64,000 nt of DNA, taken from contig CAWHMD010000008.1 of NCBI GenBank assembly GCA_963830385.1, positions 310,001-374,000 on the forward strand, written 5' to 3'. Within the stretch, counting starts at the first letter, position 1, and each line of letters opens with the position of its first letter. The translations under genes and the position numbers were made by a program. Positions 8,151 to 16,337 of this stretch are shown here, piece by piece. The notes beneath the pieces were generated by a model. That model was not told where the DNA came from and made no database searches. It saw only the letters and a program-made list of their open reading frames with translations. This DNA is from Bog-532 sp963830385 (GTDB taxonomy: Bacteria; Actinomycetota; Actinomycetes; Streptosporangiales; Streptosporangiaceae).

Positions 8151-9488
8151 ATGAAGCTCAGCAAGACGGAGCGGGTGCTGACGGGGTGGGGCCGCACCAG
8201 TTCGAGTCGCGCCGTCGTCGTCGGCCCGGCCGAGGTCACCCAGCTTCAGGAGCTGATCGCCGCCCAGCCCGCCCGTGGCCTGCTGGCGCGCGGGGCCGGG
8301 CGCAGCTACGGGGACGCCGCGCAGAACGCGGGCGGCTACGTGCTAAGCCCGGTCACCCCGGCCCGGATCGCGCTGGACCCGGCGGCCGCCGCCGTCCGGG
8401 TCAGTGCCTCCACCACGTTCACCGAACTGCTCGACCATGTGGTCCCGCACGGGCTGCTGCCGCCGGTGCTGCCCGGCACCCGCCACCTCACCGTCGGCGG
8501 CGCGATCGCCGCCGACGTGCACGGCAAGAATCAGCACGCGGACGGCAGCATCTCGGCCTGGATCGAGGAGATCGACCTGATCGACGGCGAGGGCAAGCGC
8601 CGCTTGCTGGTGCCGGGCACCCACGAGTTCCGCGCCACGGTCGGCGGCATGGGCCTGACCGGCGTCATCCTCGCGGTCAGGCTCCGGCTGCTGCCCATCA
8701 GCAGCACCGTCTTGCAGGTGACGAGCAGGCGGCTGCCGGACCTGGACTCACTGCTGGCCGCGCTGGACACCAGCACCAGCCGGTACGCGGTGGCCTGGAT
8801 CGATCCCTCCGGCGGCCGCCGGACGTTCGGCCGCGGCGTGCTCGACGCCGGGGACCACCAGACCGAACCGGATCCGGCCGACGCCGGCGGGCTGGCCTAC
8901 CGGGCTGGCCGGGCACCGCGAGCGCCCGCGCTGCCGCTCTGCCCGTTCACGGTGCCCACCGCCCGCGCCTTCAACGGCCTCTGGTACCGGGCGGCGGCGC
9001 GTGAGCTGACCGGCACGGTGCCGCTGGCCCGGTATTTTCACCGGCTGGACGCGATCTCGCAGTGGAACCGGGCGCTCGGCCCCCGGGGCTTCCTGCAGTA
9101 CCAGTTCATGGTGCCGGCCAGTGCCGACACGATGATCACCGAGGTGCTGACCACGCTGCGGCGCCACCACGCGGCGCCGTTCCTGGGCACGCTCAAGCGC
9201 TTCGGCGCGGGCAGCGGCAACTACCTGTCGTTCCCCGGCCCGGGCTGGTCGCTGGCGATCGACCTGCCGGCCGGGGACCGTGGCCTGGGGCCGGTGCTCG
9301 ACCATCTGGACCGCCGGGTCGCCGAGCTCGGCGGCCGCGTCTACCTGGCCAAGGACGCCAGGGTGCGGGCGGACACGTTCGCAGCCATGTACGGCCAGCT
9401 CGGGGCCTGGCGGGCGGCCCGCGAACGGCTCGACCCGCGCGGGGTGTTCTGCTCCGACCTGGGACGGCGGTTGGGCCTGTGCCTCTGA
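8151..9488 (+). CDS. FAD-dependent decaprenylphosphoryl-ribose oxidase-like (DprE1-like)
   Basis: 445 residues. VAO-type FAD domain at the N-terminus (ARGAGRSYGDAAQNAGG ~47-63; HLTVGGAIAADVHGKNQH ~111-128, containing the conserved His-Gly-Lys) and a substrate domain ending in VYLAKDARVRADTFAAMY with the Lys equivalent to DprE1 Lys418. It oxidises the ribose 2'-OH in decaprenyl-phospho-arabinose synthesis. The segment SFPGPGWSLAIDLP has Ala where M. tuberculosis DprE1 has Cys387. ATG 8151 is preceded by AAAAAGGGAA; an in-frame TTG at 8127 overlaps the upstream stop and is less likely. Confidence 0.88.
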   Translation: MKLSKTERVLTGWGRTSSSRAVVVGPAEVTQLQELIAAQPARGLLARGAGRSYGDAAQNAGGYVLSPVTPARIALDPAAAAVRVSASTTFTELLDHVVPHGLLPPVLPGTRHLTVGGAIAADVHGKNQHADGSISAWIEEIDLIDGEGKRRLLVPGTHEFRATVGGMGLTGVILAVRLRLLPISSTVLQVTSRRLPDLDSLLAALDTSTSRYAVAWIDPSGGRRTFGRGVLDAGDHQTEPDPADAGGLAYRAGRAPRAPALPLCPFTVPTARAFNGLWYRAAARELTGTVPLARYFHRLDAISQWNRALGPRGFLQYQFMVPASADTMITEVLTTLRRHHAAPFLGTLKRFGAGSGNYLSFPGPGWSLAIDLPAGDRGLGPVLDHLDRRVAELGGRVYLAKDARVRADTFAAMYGQLGAWRAARERLDPRGVFCSDLGRRLGLCL

Positions 9489-10240
9489 ACACGGGCGACC
9501 CGGGCGGTAGGCCGCGGCGGGTGCTGCTGCTCGGCGGGACCAGCGAGATCGGGCTGGCCATCATGGCTGCGCTGGCCGCGCCGCCGGAGACCGAGGTTCT
9601 GCTGGCCGGCCGCGATCCAGCGGCGCTGGCCGCGGCCGGGGCGGCGCTGCCGTACCAGTGCCAGACCTTTCAATACGACGCACTTGAGTATTCAGCCCAC
9701 GAGGCCTTCGTGGCCAAGTTGTTCGGTGGCGGGCCGGTCGACTTGGTGATCTCGGCGGCCGGGGTGCTGATCCCGCAACCAGAGCTGGATCGCGATCCGG
9801 TGCGGGCCGCCACCTTGATCGGCACCAATTTCACCGGGCACGTGACCACCCTGCTGGCCTGTGCCGATCGGATGCGCGACCAGGGCCACGGCACGATCGT
9901 GGTGCTGTCGTCGATCGCGGCGATCCGGCCCCGGAAAGCCAACCTGGTCTACGGGGCGTCCAAGGCTGCCCTTGACGCATTCGGCCGTGGGCTGGCCGAC
10001 GCCACCGACGGTAGCGGGGTGCAGGTGCTGCTGGTCCGGCCTGGCTTCGTGACCGGCCGGATGACCGCTGGCCTGCGCCCCGCCCCGATGGCCACCACCC
10101 CGGCCGCGGTGGGCCTCGCGGTGGCAGCAGCGCTCCGCCGCGATGACCACCGCACCGTATGGGTGCCGAGGTCGCTGGTGGTGCTGGCGGCCGCTATGCG
10201 GCTGGTCCCTCGGCCGCTGTGGCGCCGCCTGCGCCGGTAA
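9479..10240 (+). CDS. SDR reductase, DprE2-like (keto-erythro-pentose reductase)
   Basis: 253 residues. Rossmann SDR with RRVLLLGGTSEIGLA at the N-terminus, catalytic Ser in VVLSSIAAI, YxxxK in VYGASKAAL and the LLVRPGFVTG loop typical of DprE2 proteins. GTG 9479 lies 10 bases inside the upstream gene, indicating coupling to the DprE1-like oxidase. Together they epimerise decaprenyl-phospho-ribose to the arabinose form used for envelope arabinans. It ends the transcription unit; the next gene has its own promoter. Confidence 0.87.
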   Translation: MPLNTGDPGGRPRRVLLLGGTSEIGLAIMAALAAPPETEVLLAGRDPAALAAAGAALPYQCQTFQYDALEYSAHEAFVAKLFGGGPVDLVISAAGVLIPQPELDRDPVRAATLIGTNFTGHVTTLLACADRMRDQGHGTIVVLSSIAAIRPRKANLVYGASKAALDAFGRGLADATDGSGVQVLLVRPGFVTGRMTAGLRPAPMATTPAAVGLAVAAALRRDDHRTVWVPRSLVVLAAAMRLVPRPLWRRLRR

Positions 10241-10248
10241 ACGGCTCC

Positions 10249-10287
10249 GTGACCGGTCCTTAACCAGACCTGAACTTCGGCTGAGCC
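10249..10287 (+). promoter_or_regulatory. 11-bp direct-repeat box array (OmpR/PhoP-like), site B
   Basis: Units GTGAC, TTAAC, TGAAC and TGAGC start at 10249, 10260, 10271 and 10282, a strict 11-bp period. From the last unit to the ATG at 10321 the sequence aligns without gaps to site A at 5931-5970 (about 29 of 40 positions), including CGG.GCTGC and GCA..CTGGT. It is placed to activate the redox operon. Confidence 0.62.
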
Positions 10288-10320
10288 AGTCCCACGGGGC
10301 TGCGCACGCAAGCTGGTTTC

Positions 10321-10689
10321 ATGGCAGAACCCGACAACCGGTCCCGTTCCGGAGCTTCAGCGCCGTTTCGGGCGGTAGCGCACCGCCAGCGGGTCTTCAG
10401 CCGCATCAGGTCGCTGTCGATGGCCATCACCGCCGCCACCGTCGCCGCGACGGCGGGGCTGGCGGCCGCCTTCGCGCAGGCGATCCCTGGTCATGCCAGC
10501 ACGTCATCACCGGGGCAGCCAACGGCCAGCCACGCTTCGACCACCCGATCGCCCGCACCACGGACCAGCTCACCGGCGTCGACGCCATCGGGAAGTCATC
10601 TGGCGCCACCCACCCAGCCGCCGTCGAGCACGCCCGTCCAGCCGCCGCCGAGTGCGCCCGCGGCGGTGCCGTCGTCCGGCGGTTCCTGA
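10321..10689 (+). CDS. Pro/Ser/Thr-rich secreted or anchored small protein
   Basis: 122 residues. A basic N-terminus is followed by a hydrophobic segment (~residues 33-55, AITAATVAATAGLAAAFAQA), then a low-complexity tail rich in Pro, Ser, Thr and Ala. It looks like an N-terminally anchored or secreted extracytoplasmic linker protein without an enzymatic domain. It is the first gene of the redox operon, three bases before the ferric-reductase-like gene, and sits directly behind box array B. The function is unknown; an FMN-binding domain often seen at this place in related clusters is not present. Confidence 0.65.
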   Translation: MAEPDNRSRSGASAPFRAVAHRQRVFSRIRSLSMAITAATVAATAGLAAAFAQAIPGHASTSSPGQPTASHASTTRSPAPRTSSPASTPSGSHLAPPTQPPSSTPVQPPPSAPAAVPSSGGS

Positions 10690-10692
10690 GCC

Positions 10693-11424
10693 GTGACGGG
10701 TACCGTCAGCCCGCTCTGGTACGCGACCAGGGCAACCGGCGTCATGGCGCTCATCCTGCTCACCGCGGCCGTGCTGCTCGGCGTCGCGACGGCCGCGGGC
10801 GCCTCCGCACCGGGGATCCCGCGGGTCGTCACCGGCGCCCTCCACCGCAACCTGTCCCTGCTGGTGCTGGCGTTCGTCACCGCCCACGTGCTGACCACCG
10901 TGCTGGACAGCTACACCTCGATCGGGCTGGCCGCTGCCTTCGTGCCGTTCAGCTCCTCCTACCGCGGCTTCTGGCTCGGCCTGGGTGCGGTCGCCTTTGA
11001 CCTGCTGCTCGCCGTCACCGTGACCAGCGTGCTGCGGGACCGGATGTCCTACCGCGCCTGGCGGGCCGTGCACTGGCTGACCTACGCCTGCTGGCCGGTA
11101 GCGCTCTGGCACGGGCTCGGCACCGGAACCGACACCCGGGTGCCCTGGCTGCTGGCCCTGGACAGCCTGTGCGGCGCCGGCGTGCTGGCCGTAGCGGGAT
11201 GGCGGCTGGCCCAGGCCCACCCGGGTCCCGTGCGCAGCACCCTGATCGGCGCAACCGTGCTGCTGCCGCTGGCCACGATTGTCTTCGTCGCCGTCGGCCC
11301 GCTCCAGCCGGGCTGGGCGCGCCGGGCAGGTACCCCTGCCACCCTTCTCCATTCGGCGGGCCACAACCCGGCTCGCGTTGTCCCGGCTACTCGGCAATCG
11401 GGGCTCGCTGGAGGTGGGAGATGA
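10693..11424 (+). CDS. Ferric-reductase-like transmembrane protein
   Basis: 243 residues, ~6-7 membrane helices. It has the spacing of a ferric reductase-like (FRD/MsrQ) heme-binding core: His in ALHRNLSLLV, VTAHVLT, VHWLTYACWP and ALWHGLG. No flavin or NAD domain is fused, so it would receive electrons from partner proteins. GTG 10693 is the start; the gene overlaps the following NuoF-like gene by ATGA. The C-terminal ~35 residues are unstructured. Confidence 0.8.
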   Translation: MTGTVSPLWYATRATGVMALILLTAAVLLGVATAAGASAPGIPRVVTGALHRNLSLLVLAFVTAHVLTTVLDSYTSIGLAAAFVPFSSSYRGFWLGLGAVAFDLLLAVTVTSVLRDRMSYRAWRAVHWLTYACWPVALWHGLGTGTDTRVPWLLALDSLCGAGVLAVAGWRLAQAHPGPVRSTLIGATVLLPLATIVFVAVGPLQPGWARRAGTPATLLHSAGHNPARVVPATRQSGLAGGGR

Positions 11425-12752
11425 CGCAGGGGCAAACCATGCCCGAGGCCATCCGGCGCCCGGGGCGGATTGCCCCCGGGACCCCGGTCCGGCGGCTGAC
11501 CATCGGCTGGCATCAGACCCGGGGACCGGCGAACCTGCGGCAGCACCTGGACCGGTACGGCTCGCTGCCCAGCCCTGGCCGCCAGCTGATCGCCCTGGTC
11601 ACGGCGGCCGGGCTGACCGGCCGGGGCGGCGCCGCGTTCCCTACCGGGCTCAAGATGCGGTCGGTCGCCAAGGGCCGAGGGCCGAAGGTGGTGGTGGTCA
11701 ACGGCATGGAGGGCGAGCCAGCCAGCGAGAAGGACCAGGCGCTGCTGGCCCGCTCGCCGCACCTGGTGCTCGACGGTGCGGTGCTGGCCGCCGAAGCCGT
11801 CGGCGCCGACACCGTCCACCTCTGCCTGGAGCGGTCTCGTTACCGGCAGATCGATGAGGTCGCCCGCGCGGTCAGCGAACGTGAGCGGGCCGGGCTCGGC
11901 GCGGTCCGCCTGCTGATCCACGCCCTGCCGGGCCGTTACGTGTCCAGCGAGGAGACCTCGCTGGTCCGGTGGCTGAACGGCGGCGACGCCCGGCCGGTGC
12001 TGGCGCCGCCCCGGCCGTCGGACCGTGGCGTCCGCCGCCAGCCCACGCTGGTGGACAACGTGGAAACGCTGGCCCACGTGGCGATGATCGCCCGTTTCGG
12101 GCCGGGCTGGTTCCGGGAAGCGGGGGCGGCCGACGCGCCCGGCAGCATGCTCACCACCATCGGCGGCGATGTCACCTTTCCGGGTGTCTACGAGGTCGAG
12201 ACGAGCACGACCGTCGGCGAGGTGCTGGCCCTGGCCGAAGCGAGTACCGACGCCGAGGCCGCCCTGATCGGCGGCTACGGCGGCACCTGGCAGCAGATCA
12301 GCTCAGTGGCGGCGCGGCCGCTGACACCAGCCGGGCTCGAGCCCGCCGGGGCCAGCCCGGGGGCGGGTGTCCTGGCGGTGCTGCCCGCGAGCGGCTGCGG
12401 GATCGCCGAGACCGCCCGGATCCTGGGTTACCTGGCCCGGGAGAGCGCTCAGCAGTGCGGCCCCTGCCAGTTCGGGTTGCCCGCCATCGCAGACGACTTT
12501 GCTCAGCTGGCCACCGGCCAGCTGAACGGCGACCCAGTCCACCGGCTGCACCGGCGCCTCGGCGTGATCCCGGGCCGGGGTGCCTGCCGCCACCCGGACG
12601 GCGCGGTGCGCCTGGCCGCCTCCGCGCTCACCGCGTTCTCCGGCGATCTGCGCGCCCACCAGTCCCGGCGCCCGTGCCCGGGCGCTCAGCACGGGCCGCA
12701 GGCGGGGATCCTGCCGATTCCGCGACGCGACGCGACGGAGGACTGGCGGTGA
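11421..12752 (+). CDS. NuoF-like NADH/FMN/[4Fe-4S] protein (SLBB-containing)
   Basis: 443 residues. It resembles complex I 51-kDa subunits: GRGGAAFPTGLKM (FMN/NADH region, ~70), VVVNGMEGEPASEKD, SSEETSLVRWLNGG, a central SLBB-like part (TTIGGDVTFPGVYEV) and a C-terminal cluster motif ESAQQCGPCQFG with the fourth Cys ~40 residues later (GACRHPDG). Role inferred: accepts hydride from NAD(P)H and passes electrons to an iron-sulfur carrier. ATG 11421 overlaps the upstream stop. No NuoE or NuoG partner is nearby; the next gene is a ferredoxin. Confidence 0.87.
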   Translation: MTQGQTMPEAIRRPGRIAPGTPVRRLTIGWHQTRGPANLRQHLDRYGSLPSPGRQLIALVTAAGLTGRGGAAFPTGLKMRSVAKGRGPKVVVVNGMEGEPASEKDQALLARSPHLVLDGAVLAAEAVGADTVHLCLERSRYRQIDEVARAVSERERAGLGAVRLLIHALPGRYVSSEETSLVRWLNGGDARPVLAPPRPSDRGVRRQPTLVDNVETLAHVAMIARFGPGWFREAGAADAPGSMLTTIGGDVTFPGVYEVETSTTVGEVLALAEASTDAEAALIGGYGGTWQQISSVAARPLTPAGLEPAGASPGAGVLAVLPASGCGIAETARILGYLARESAQQCGPCQFGLPAIADDFAQLATGQLNGDPVHRLHRRLGVIPGRGACRHPDGAVRLAASALTAFSGDLRAHQSRRPCPGAQHGPQAGILPIPRRDATEDWR

Positions 12753-12979
12753 CGTTGCGGCTGCGCATCGACCCGACCGCCTGCACCGGGCACGGAGTCT
12801 GCGCTGACTTGCTCCCGGAGCGGATCCAGCTCGACGAGTGGGGCTTCCCGATCATCCGGCCGGACGTGCCGCCGGGACTGGCCCCCGACGCGCGCCGGGC
12901 CGTCCGCGGCTGCCCGGTCCTCGCGCTGCGCCTGCAGCGCGACCGGTCCCGTGACCCGGGACGGACTTCAGCGTCGTGA
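12749..12979 (+). CDS. 3Fe-4S-type ferredoxin
   Basis: 76 residues. The pattern CTGHGVC near residue 12 followed by a single distal Cys in VRGCPVLAL (C-x5-C...C-P) is that of actinobacterial 3Fe-4S ferredoxins. GTG 12749 overlaps the NuoF-like stop (GTGA) and its own stop overlaps the next start, so it is translated in step with both. Likely a soluble carrier between the NuoF-like protein and the membrane cytochromes. Confidence 0.88.
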   Translation: MTLRLRIDPTACTGHGVCADLLPERIQLDEWGFPIIRPDVPPGLAPDARRAVRGCPVLALRLQRDRSRDPGRTSAS

Positions 12980-13614
12980 GCGTAACCACGAAAGGGCATC
13001 ACCGCGCCCGGCCCGACGGTACCGGCGGGGTCGCGGGCAACGAGCGGCTCACCGCCCTCACCGGCGTGGTGCTGCTGATCGGCTTCGCGGTCGAGGGCGT
13101 GACAATCCTGCGCATCGGGCGGCTGCTGACGCTGCACTTCTTCCTCGGCCTGCTGCTCATCGGGCCGGTGGTGCTGAAGATCGGCTCGACGGTCTACCGG
13201 ATCGCCCGCTACTACACCGGTGCAGCGCCCTACGTGCGGCGCGGGCCGCCCGGGTGGCCCTTGCGGCTGCTGGGCCCGCTGGTGATCGCCACCTCGCTGG
13301 CGGTCCTCGGTACCGGGGTGGCGCTGGCCTTCGCCGGCCCGGGACCGGGCCCCTGGCTGCTCTTGCACAAGGCGTCGTTTGTGCTGTGGTTTGGTGTCAT
13401 GACCCTGCACGTGCTCGCCCACATCTGGCGGCTCCCGCGGATTTTGCGCAACCAGGACGGCGACCCGCCGGTCCGCCTGCCCGGCGGCATCAGTCGCTGG
13501 CTGCTGGTGGCCGCGTCCCTGGCCGGCGGCCTGGTCATCGCCCTGCTGGCGGTCCACCTGACTGGCCCCTGGGAGGCGGCCAGAGCCGCGCACGCGGCCG
13601 GATTCCGGCATTGA
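12976..13614 (+). CDS. Membrane cytochrome b-like protein
   Basis: 212 residues with about four to five helices: ~25-45, 50-70, 95-118, 125-150 and 170-192. His residues lie in helix contexts LLTLHFFLGLL, WLLLHKASFVL and VMTLHVLAHIW, consistent with bis-His heme ligation in a b561/DUF4405-like fold. GTG 12976 overlaps the ferredoxin stop. Probably the membrane electron exit or quinone interface of this operon; the assignment rests on helix and His pattern only. Confidence 0.72.
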   Translation: MSVTTKGHHRARPDGTGGVAGNERLTALTGVVLLIGFAVEGVTILRIGRLLTLHFFLGLLLIGPVVLKIGSTVYRIARYYTGAAPYVRRGPPGWPLRLLGPLVIATSLAVLGTGVALAFAGPGPGPWLLLHKASFVLWFGVMTLHVLAHIWRLPRILRNQDGDPPVRLPGGISRWLLVAASLAGGLVIALLAVHLTGPWEAARAAHAAGFRH

Positions 13615-14342
13615 GCGCCGACGACGAGGCGGTCCGCGCCGCCGATCCCGCCGAACCGCACGCCGCGGCCAGCGCGGGCAAGCTGAACTGGCTGCGGGCC
13701 GGGGTGCTGGGCGCCAACGACGGCATCGTGTCGGTGGCCGGCATCGTGGTCGGGGTGGCCGGGGCCACCAGCTCACGTGGCCCGGTGTTCACCGCCGGCC
13801 TGGCCGGCCTGGTGGCCGGGGCGGTGTCGATGGCGCTGGGGGAGTACGTGTCGGTGTCCAGCCAGCGCGACAGCGAGACCACGCTGGTGTCCCAGGAACA
13901 ACGCGAGCTGGCCGACACTCCGGGCCGCGAATTCAACGAGCTGACCGCCCTGTACCAGGCCAAAGGCCTTTCCGGGCAAACTGCCCGGCAGGTGGCCAGG
14001 GAGCTGACCGCCCACGACGCGCTGGCCGCCCACCTCGACGCCGAGCTGCACATCGACCCCGACGACCTGGCCAACCCGCTCCAGGCCGCGGCGGCCTCGG
14101 CCGCCTCGTTTATCACCGGCGCGCTGCTGCCGCTGATCGCGATCCTGCTGCCGCCCACGGCCTGGCGCGTTCCGGTGACGATCGCCGCCGTGCTGATCGC
14201 GCTCGCGATCGCCGGCGCCGTCAGCGCCCGGATCGGCCAGAGCAACGTCCGCCGCGCGGTGCTGCGCGTCGTCATCGGCGGAGCCCTCGGCCTGGCGTTC
14301 ACCTGGGGGGTCGGGCACCTGTTCGGCAGCGCGATCGGCTGA
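13611..14342 (+). CDS. VIT1/CCC1-family metal (iron/manganese) transporter
   Basis: 243 residues. Family hallmarks: NWLRAGVLGANDGIVSVAG at the first helix, AGAVSMALGEYVSVSSQRD, an acidic cytoplasmic metal-binding region (ELTAHDALAAHLDAEL) and three C-terminal helices. TTG 13611 overlaps the upstream stop (TTGA); no better start exists before the conserved region. Exports or sequesters Fe2+/Mn2+. Its place at the end of a ferric-reductase-like operon links the redox chain to iron handling. Confidence 0.82.
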   Translation: MSADDEAVRAADPAEPHAAASAGKLNWLRAGVLGANDGIVSVAGIVVGVAGATSSRGPVFTAGLAGLVAGAVSMALGEYVSVSSQRDSETTLVSQEQRELADTPGREFNELTALYQAKGLSGQTARQVARELTAHDALAAHLDAELHIDPDDLANPLQAAAASAASFITGALLPLIAILLPPTAWRVPVTIAAVLIALAIAGAVSARIGQSNVRRAVLRVVIGGALGLAFTWGVGHLFGSAIG

Positions 14343-14375
14343 CCGGGCACGGCGCAGACCGCCGCCACCGAGGTG

Positions 14376-14753
14376 TTACTCGTGGCCGCAGGCGGACAGC
14401 TGCACGGTCCACATCGCGGTGGCGAACGTCTCGAATCGGGCTAGTTCCTGGCGCAGTGAGACCGCGTTGCCCTCGCAGGCGGCGGCGACCGCCCGGTGGG
14501 CGGACTTCTCCAGCCGCGTCAGGCGGGCGCGGACCAGCGGTGAATGGCCGGAACCGCGCTGGCCGGGGGCGAGCGCGGCCCGCTGGGCGGCCTTCGCCTC
14601 GGCCAGGATGTTGCTGATCCCCTCGGCGACCAGTCTGGTCACGGCGGACGGGCTGACCGCGCTGATCGCCTGATCGGTGGCGGACCAGCGCAGCCGGGCC
14701 AGCTGCGCCGTGCAACGCTGCTGGTGCGTCCGTACCACGTCGGCCATTGTCAT
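14376..14753 (-). CDS. Hypothetical helical protein
   Basis: 125 residues, predicted mostly alpha-helical, starting MTMADVVRTHQQR and rich in Ala, Arg and Leu, with no membrane segment. The start at 14753 has a strong AGGAGG nine bases upstream. No family is recognised. It is convergent with the VIT-type gene and divergent from the SDR gene at 14875. Confidence 0.6.
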   Translation of the reverse strand: MTMADVVRTHQQRCTAQLARLRWSATDQAISAVSPSAVTRLVAEGISNILAEAKAAQRAALAPGQRGSGHSPLVRARLTRLEKSAHRAVAAACEGNAVSLRQELARFETFATAMWTVQLSACGHE

Positions 14754-14874
14754 GACTAGGGACCTCCTTTACCCCCGCTTTCCATTCGACGCGGACCGGC
14801 GCCGGTCATCCAGGGCCCAAGGTCCCGAGAACCAGGGTGCTTCCCGGGGGCGATGAGCGCGGCCGGCCACGACC

Positions 14875-15612
14875 ATGGAGACCATGGGAGATCTTGCCGA
14901 ACAGATCGTCGTCGTGATCGGCGGCAGCTCCGGTATGGGCCTGGAGACGGCCCGCCGGGCCCGGGCCGAAGGTGCCGAGGTCATCATCACCGGCCGTGAC
15001 CCCGGGCGGCTGGAGCAGGCCGCGGCCGAGGTCGGCGCCCGGGACCGCGCCGCCTTCGACGCCACCGACCCGGCCGCGCTCGACCGGTTCTTCGACGACC
15101 TGCCCGCCACCGTCAACCACGTGCTGATCACGGCGGGCGGCCCCTACTACGCGCCGCTGGCCGAGCTGGACCACGCCAAGGCCGTGCACGACTTCGATCA
15201 GCACCTGTGGCTGCCAATCGCGGTGGCCCAGCGGCTCATCGGCCGGGTCCGGCCCGGTGGGGCACTGCTGTTCATCGGCGGCACCGGTGCTCGCCGCCCG
15301 GGTCCAGGCCTGGCCCTCATCTCGGCCGCCACCGCCGCGATGCCGGCCCTGACGGCCAACCTGGCGGTCGAGCTGGCGCCGATCCGGGTCAATCTGATCG
15401 CGGCCGGGTTCGTCGACACACCCCTGTCGGCCACGCTGCTCGGCGACGACCTGGATCAGCGCCGCGAGCAGCTGCGGGCCACGCTCCCCATCGGGCGCGT
15501 GGTCGGCCCGGCTGACGTGGCCGCGCTGGCGCTGCACCTCATGGTCAACACCGCGCTGACCGGCGCCACCTACGACATCGACGGCGGCCAGCAGTTCGTC
15601 CCCGGGGGCTGA
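14875..15612 (+). CDS. Short-chain dehydrogenase/reductase
   Basis: 245 residues. Rossmann motif VVVIGGSSGMGLETARRA, then HVLITAGG in place of NNAG, and a C-terminal GATYDIDGGQQFVPGG typical of short SDRs of this type. The usual YxxxK is not obvious: the segment after LLFIGGTGARRPGPG reads LALISAATAAMPALT, with no Tyr at the catalytic site, as in some atypical SDRs. ATG 14884 is an alternative start. Substrate unknown. The next SDR begins two bases after its stop. Confidence 0.8.
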   Translation: METMGDLAEQIVVVIGGSSGMGLETARRARAEGAEVIITGRDPGRLEQAAAEVGARDRAAFDATDPAALDRFFDDLPATVNHVLITAGGPYYAPLAELDHAKAVHDFDQHLWLPIAVAQRLIGRVRPGGALLFIGGTGARRPGPGLALISAATAAMPALTANLAVELAPIRVNLIAAGFVDTPLSATLLGDDLDQRREQLRATLPIGRVVGPADVAALALHLMVNTALTGATYDIDGGQQFVPGG

Positions 15613-15614
15613 CG

Positions 15615-16337
15615 ATGAGCGCAGACGGGCCGCGAGTCGCGATCATCACCGGTGGCTCCCGGGGCATCGGGGCAGGCCTGGTCCGGGGTTACCGCCAGCG
15701 CGGCTGGGCGGTGGTGGCCAACGCGGTCACGATCGAGCCCTCGGCCGATCCGGAGCTCGTCACCGTGGCCGGCGACGTCTCCGAGCCCGCCACCGCGGAC
15801 CGGATCATCGCGGCCGCGCGCGAGCACTTCGGCCGGGTCGACACCCTGGTCAACAACGCCGGCGTGTACATCTCCAAGCCGTTCACCGAGTACACGGCGG
15901 CCGATTACGCCCTGGTCACCGGGGTCAACCTGGCCGGGTTCTTCCGGCTGACCCAGCTGGCCATCGCCGAGATGCTCCGGCAGGGTCACGGTCACGTGGT
16001 CAACATCAGCGCCACCATCGCCGACCACCCGGAGCCGGGCACGCCGGCCGTGCTGACCGCGCTCACCAAGGCCGGGCTGGCGGCGGCGGCCAGATCACTG
16101 GCCATCGAGTACGCGTCCAGGGGCATCCGGGTCAATGCGGTCTCACCGGGAGTCATCGAGACGGCCCTGCACCCGGCCGGCGCGGCCAGCGACGGCGACC
16201 TCCCGCCGCTGGGGCGCCTCGGCCAGGTCAGCGACATCGTCGACAGCATCTTGTTCCTGGAGTCAGCGCCGTTCATCACCGGTGAGATCGTGCACGTCGA
16301 CGGCGGTCAGGCCGCCGGCCGGTTATCGCGGCGCCCG
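15615..16337 (+). CDS. Short-chain dehydrogenase/reductase lacking its stop codon
   Basis: The region up to about 16320 encodes a complete classical SDR: AIITGGSRGIGAGLVRG, NNAGVYISKP, INIS-like VVNISATIADH, IRVNAVSPGVIET and the C-terminal ITGEIVHVDGGQAAG. The expected Tyr of YxxxK is replaced (TPAVLTALTKAG). No stop follows: the frame stays open antisense through the convergent LuxR gene to 18527, giving a nominal 970-residue product. I place the end at the LuxR stop because only the first ~240 residues have homology. A lost stop or an indel near 16300-16337 explains it. Confidence 0.75.
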
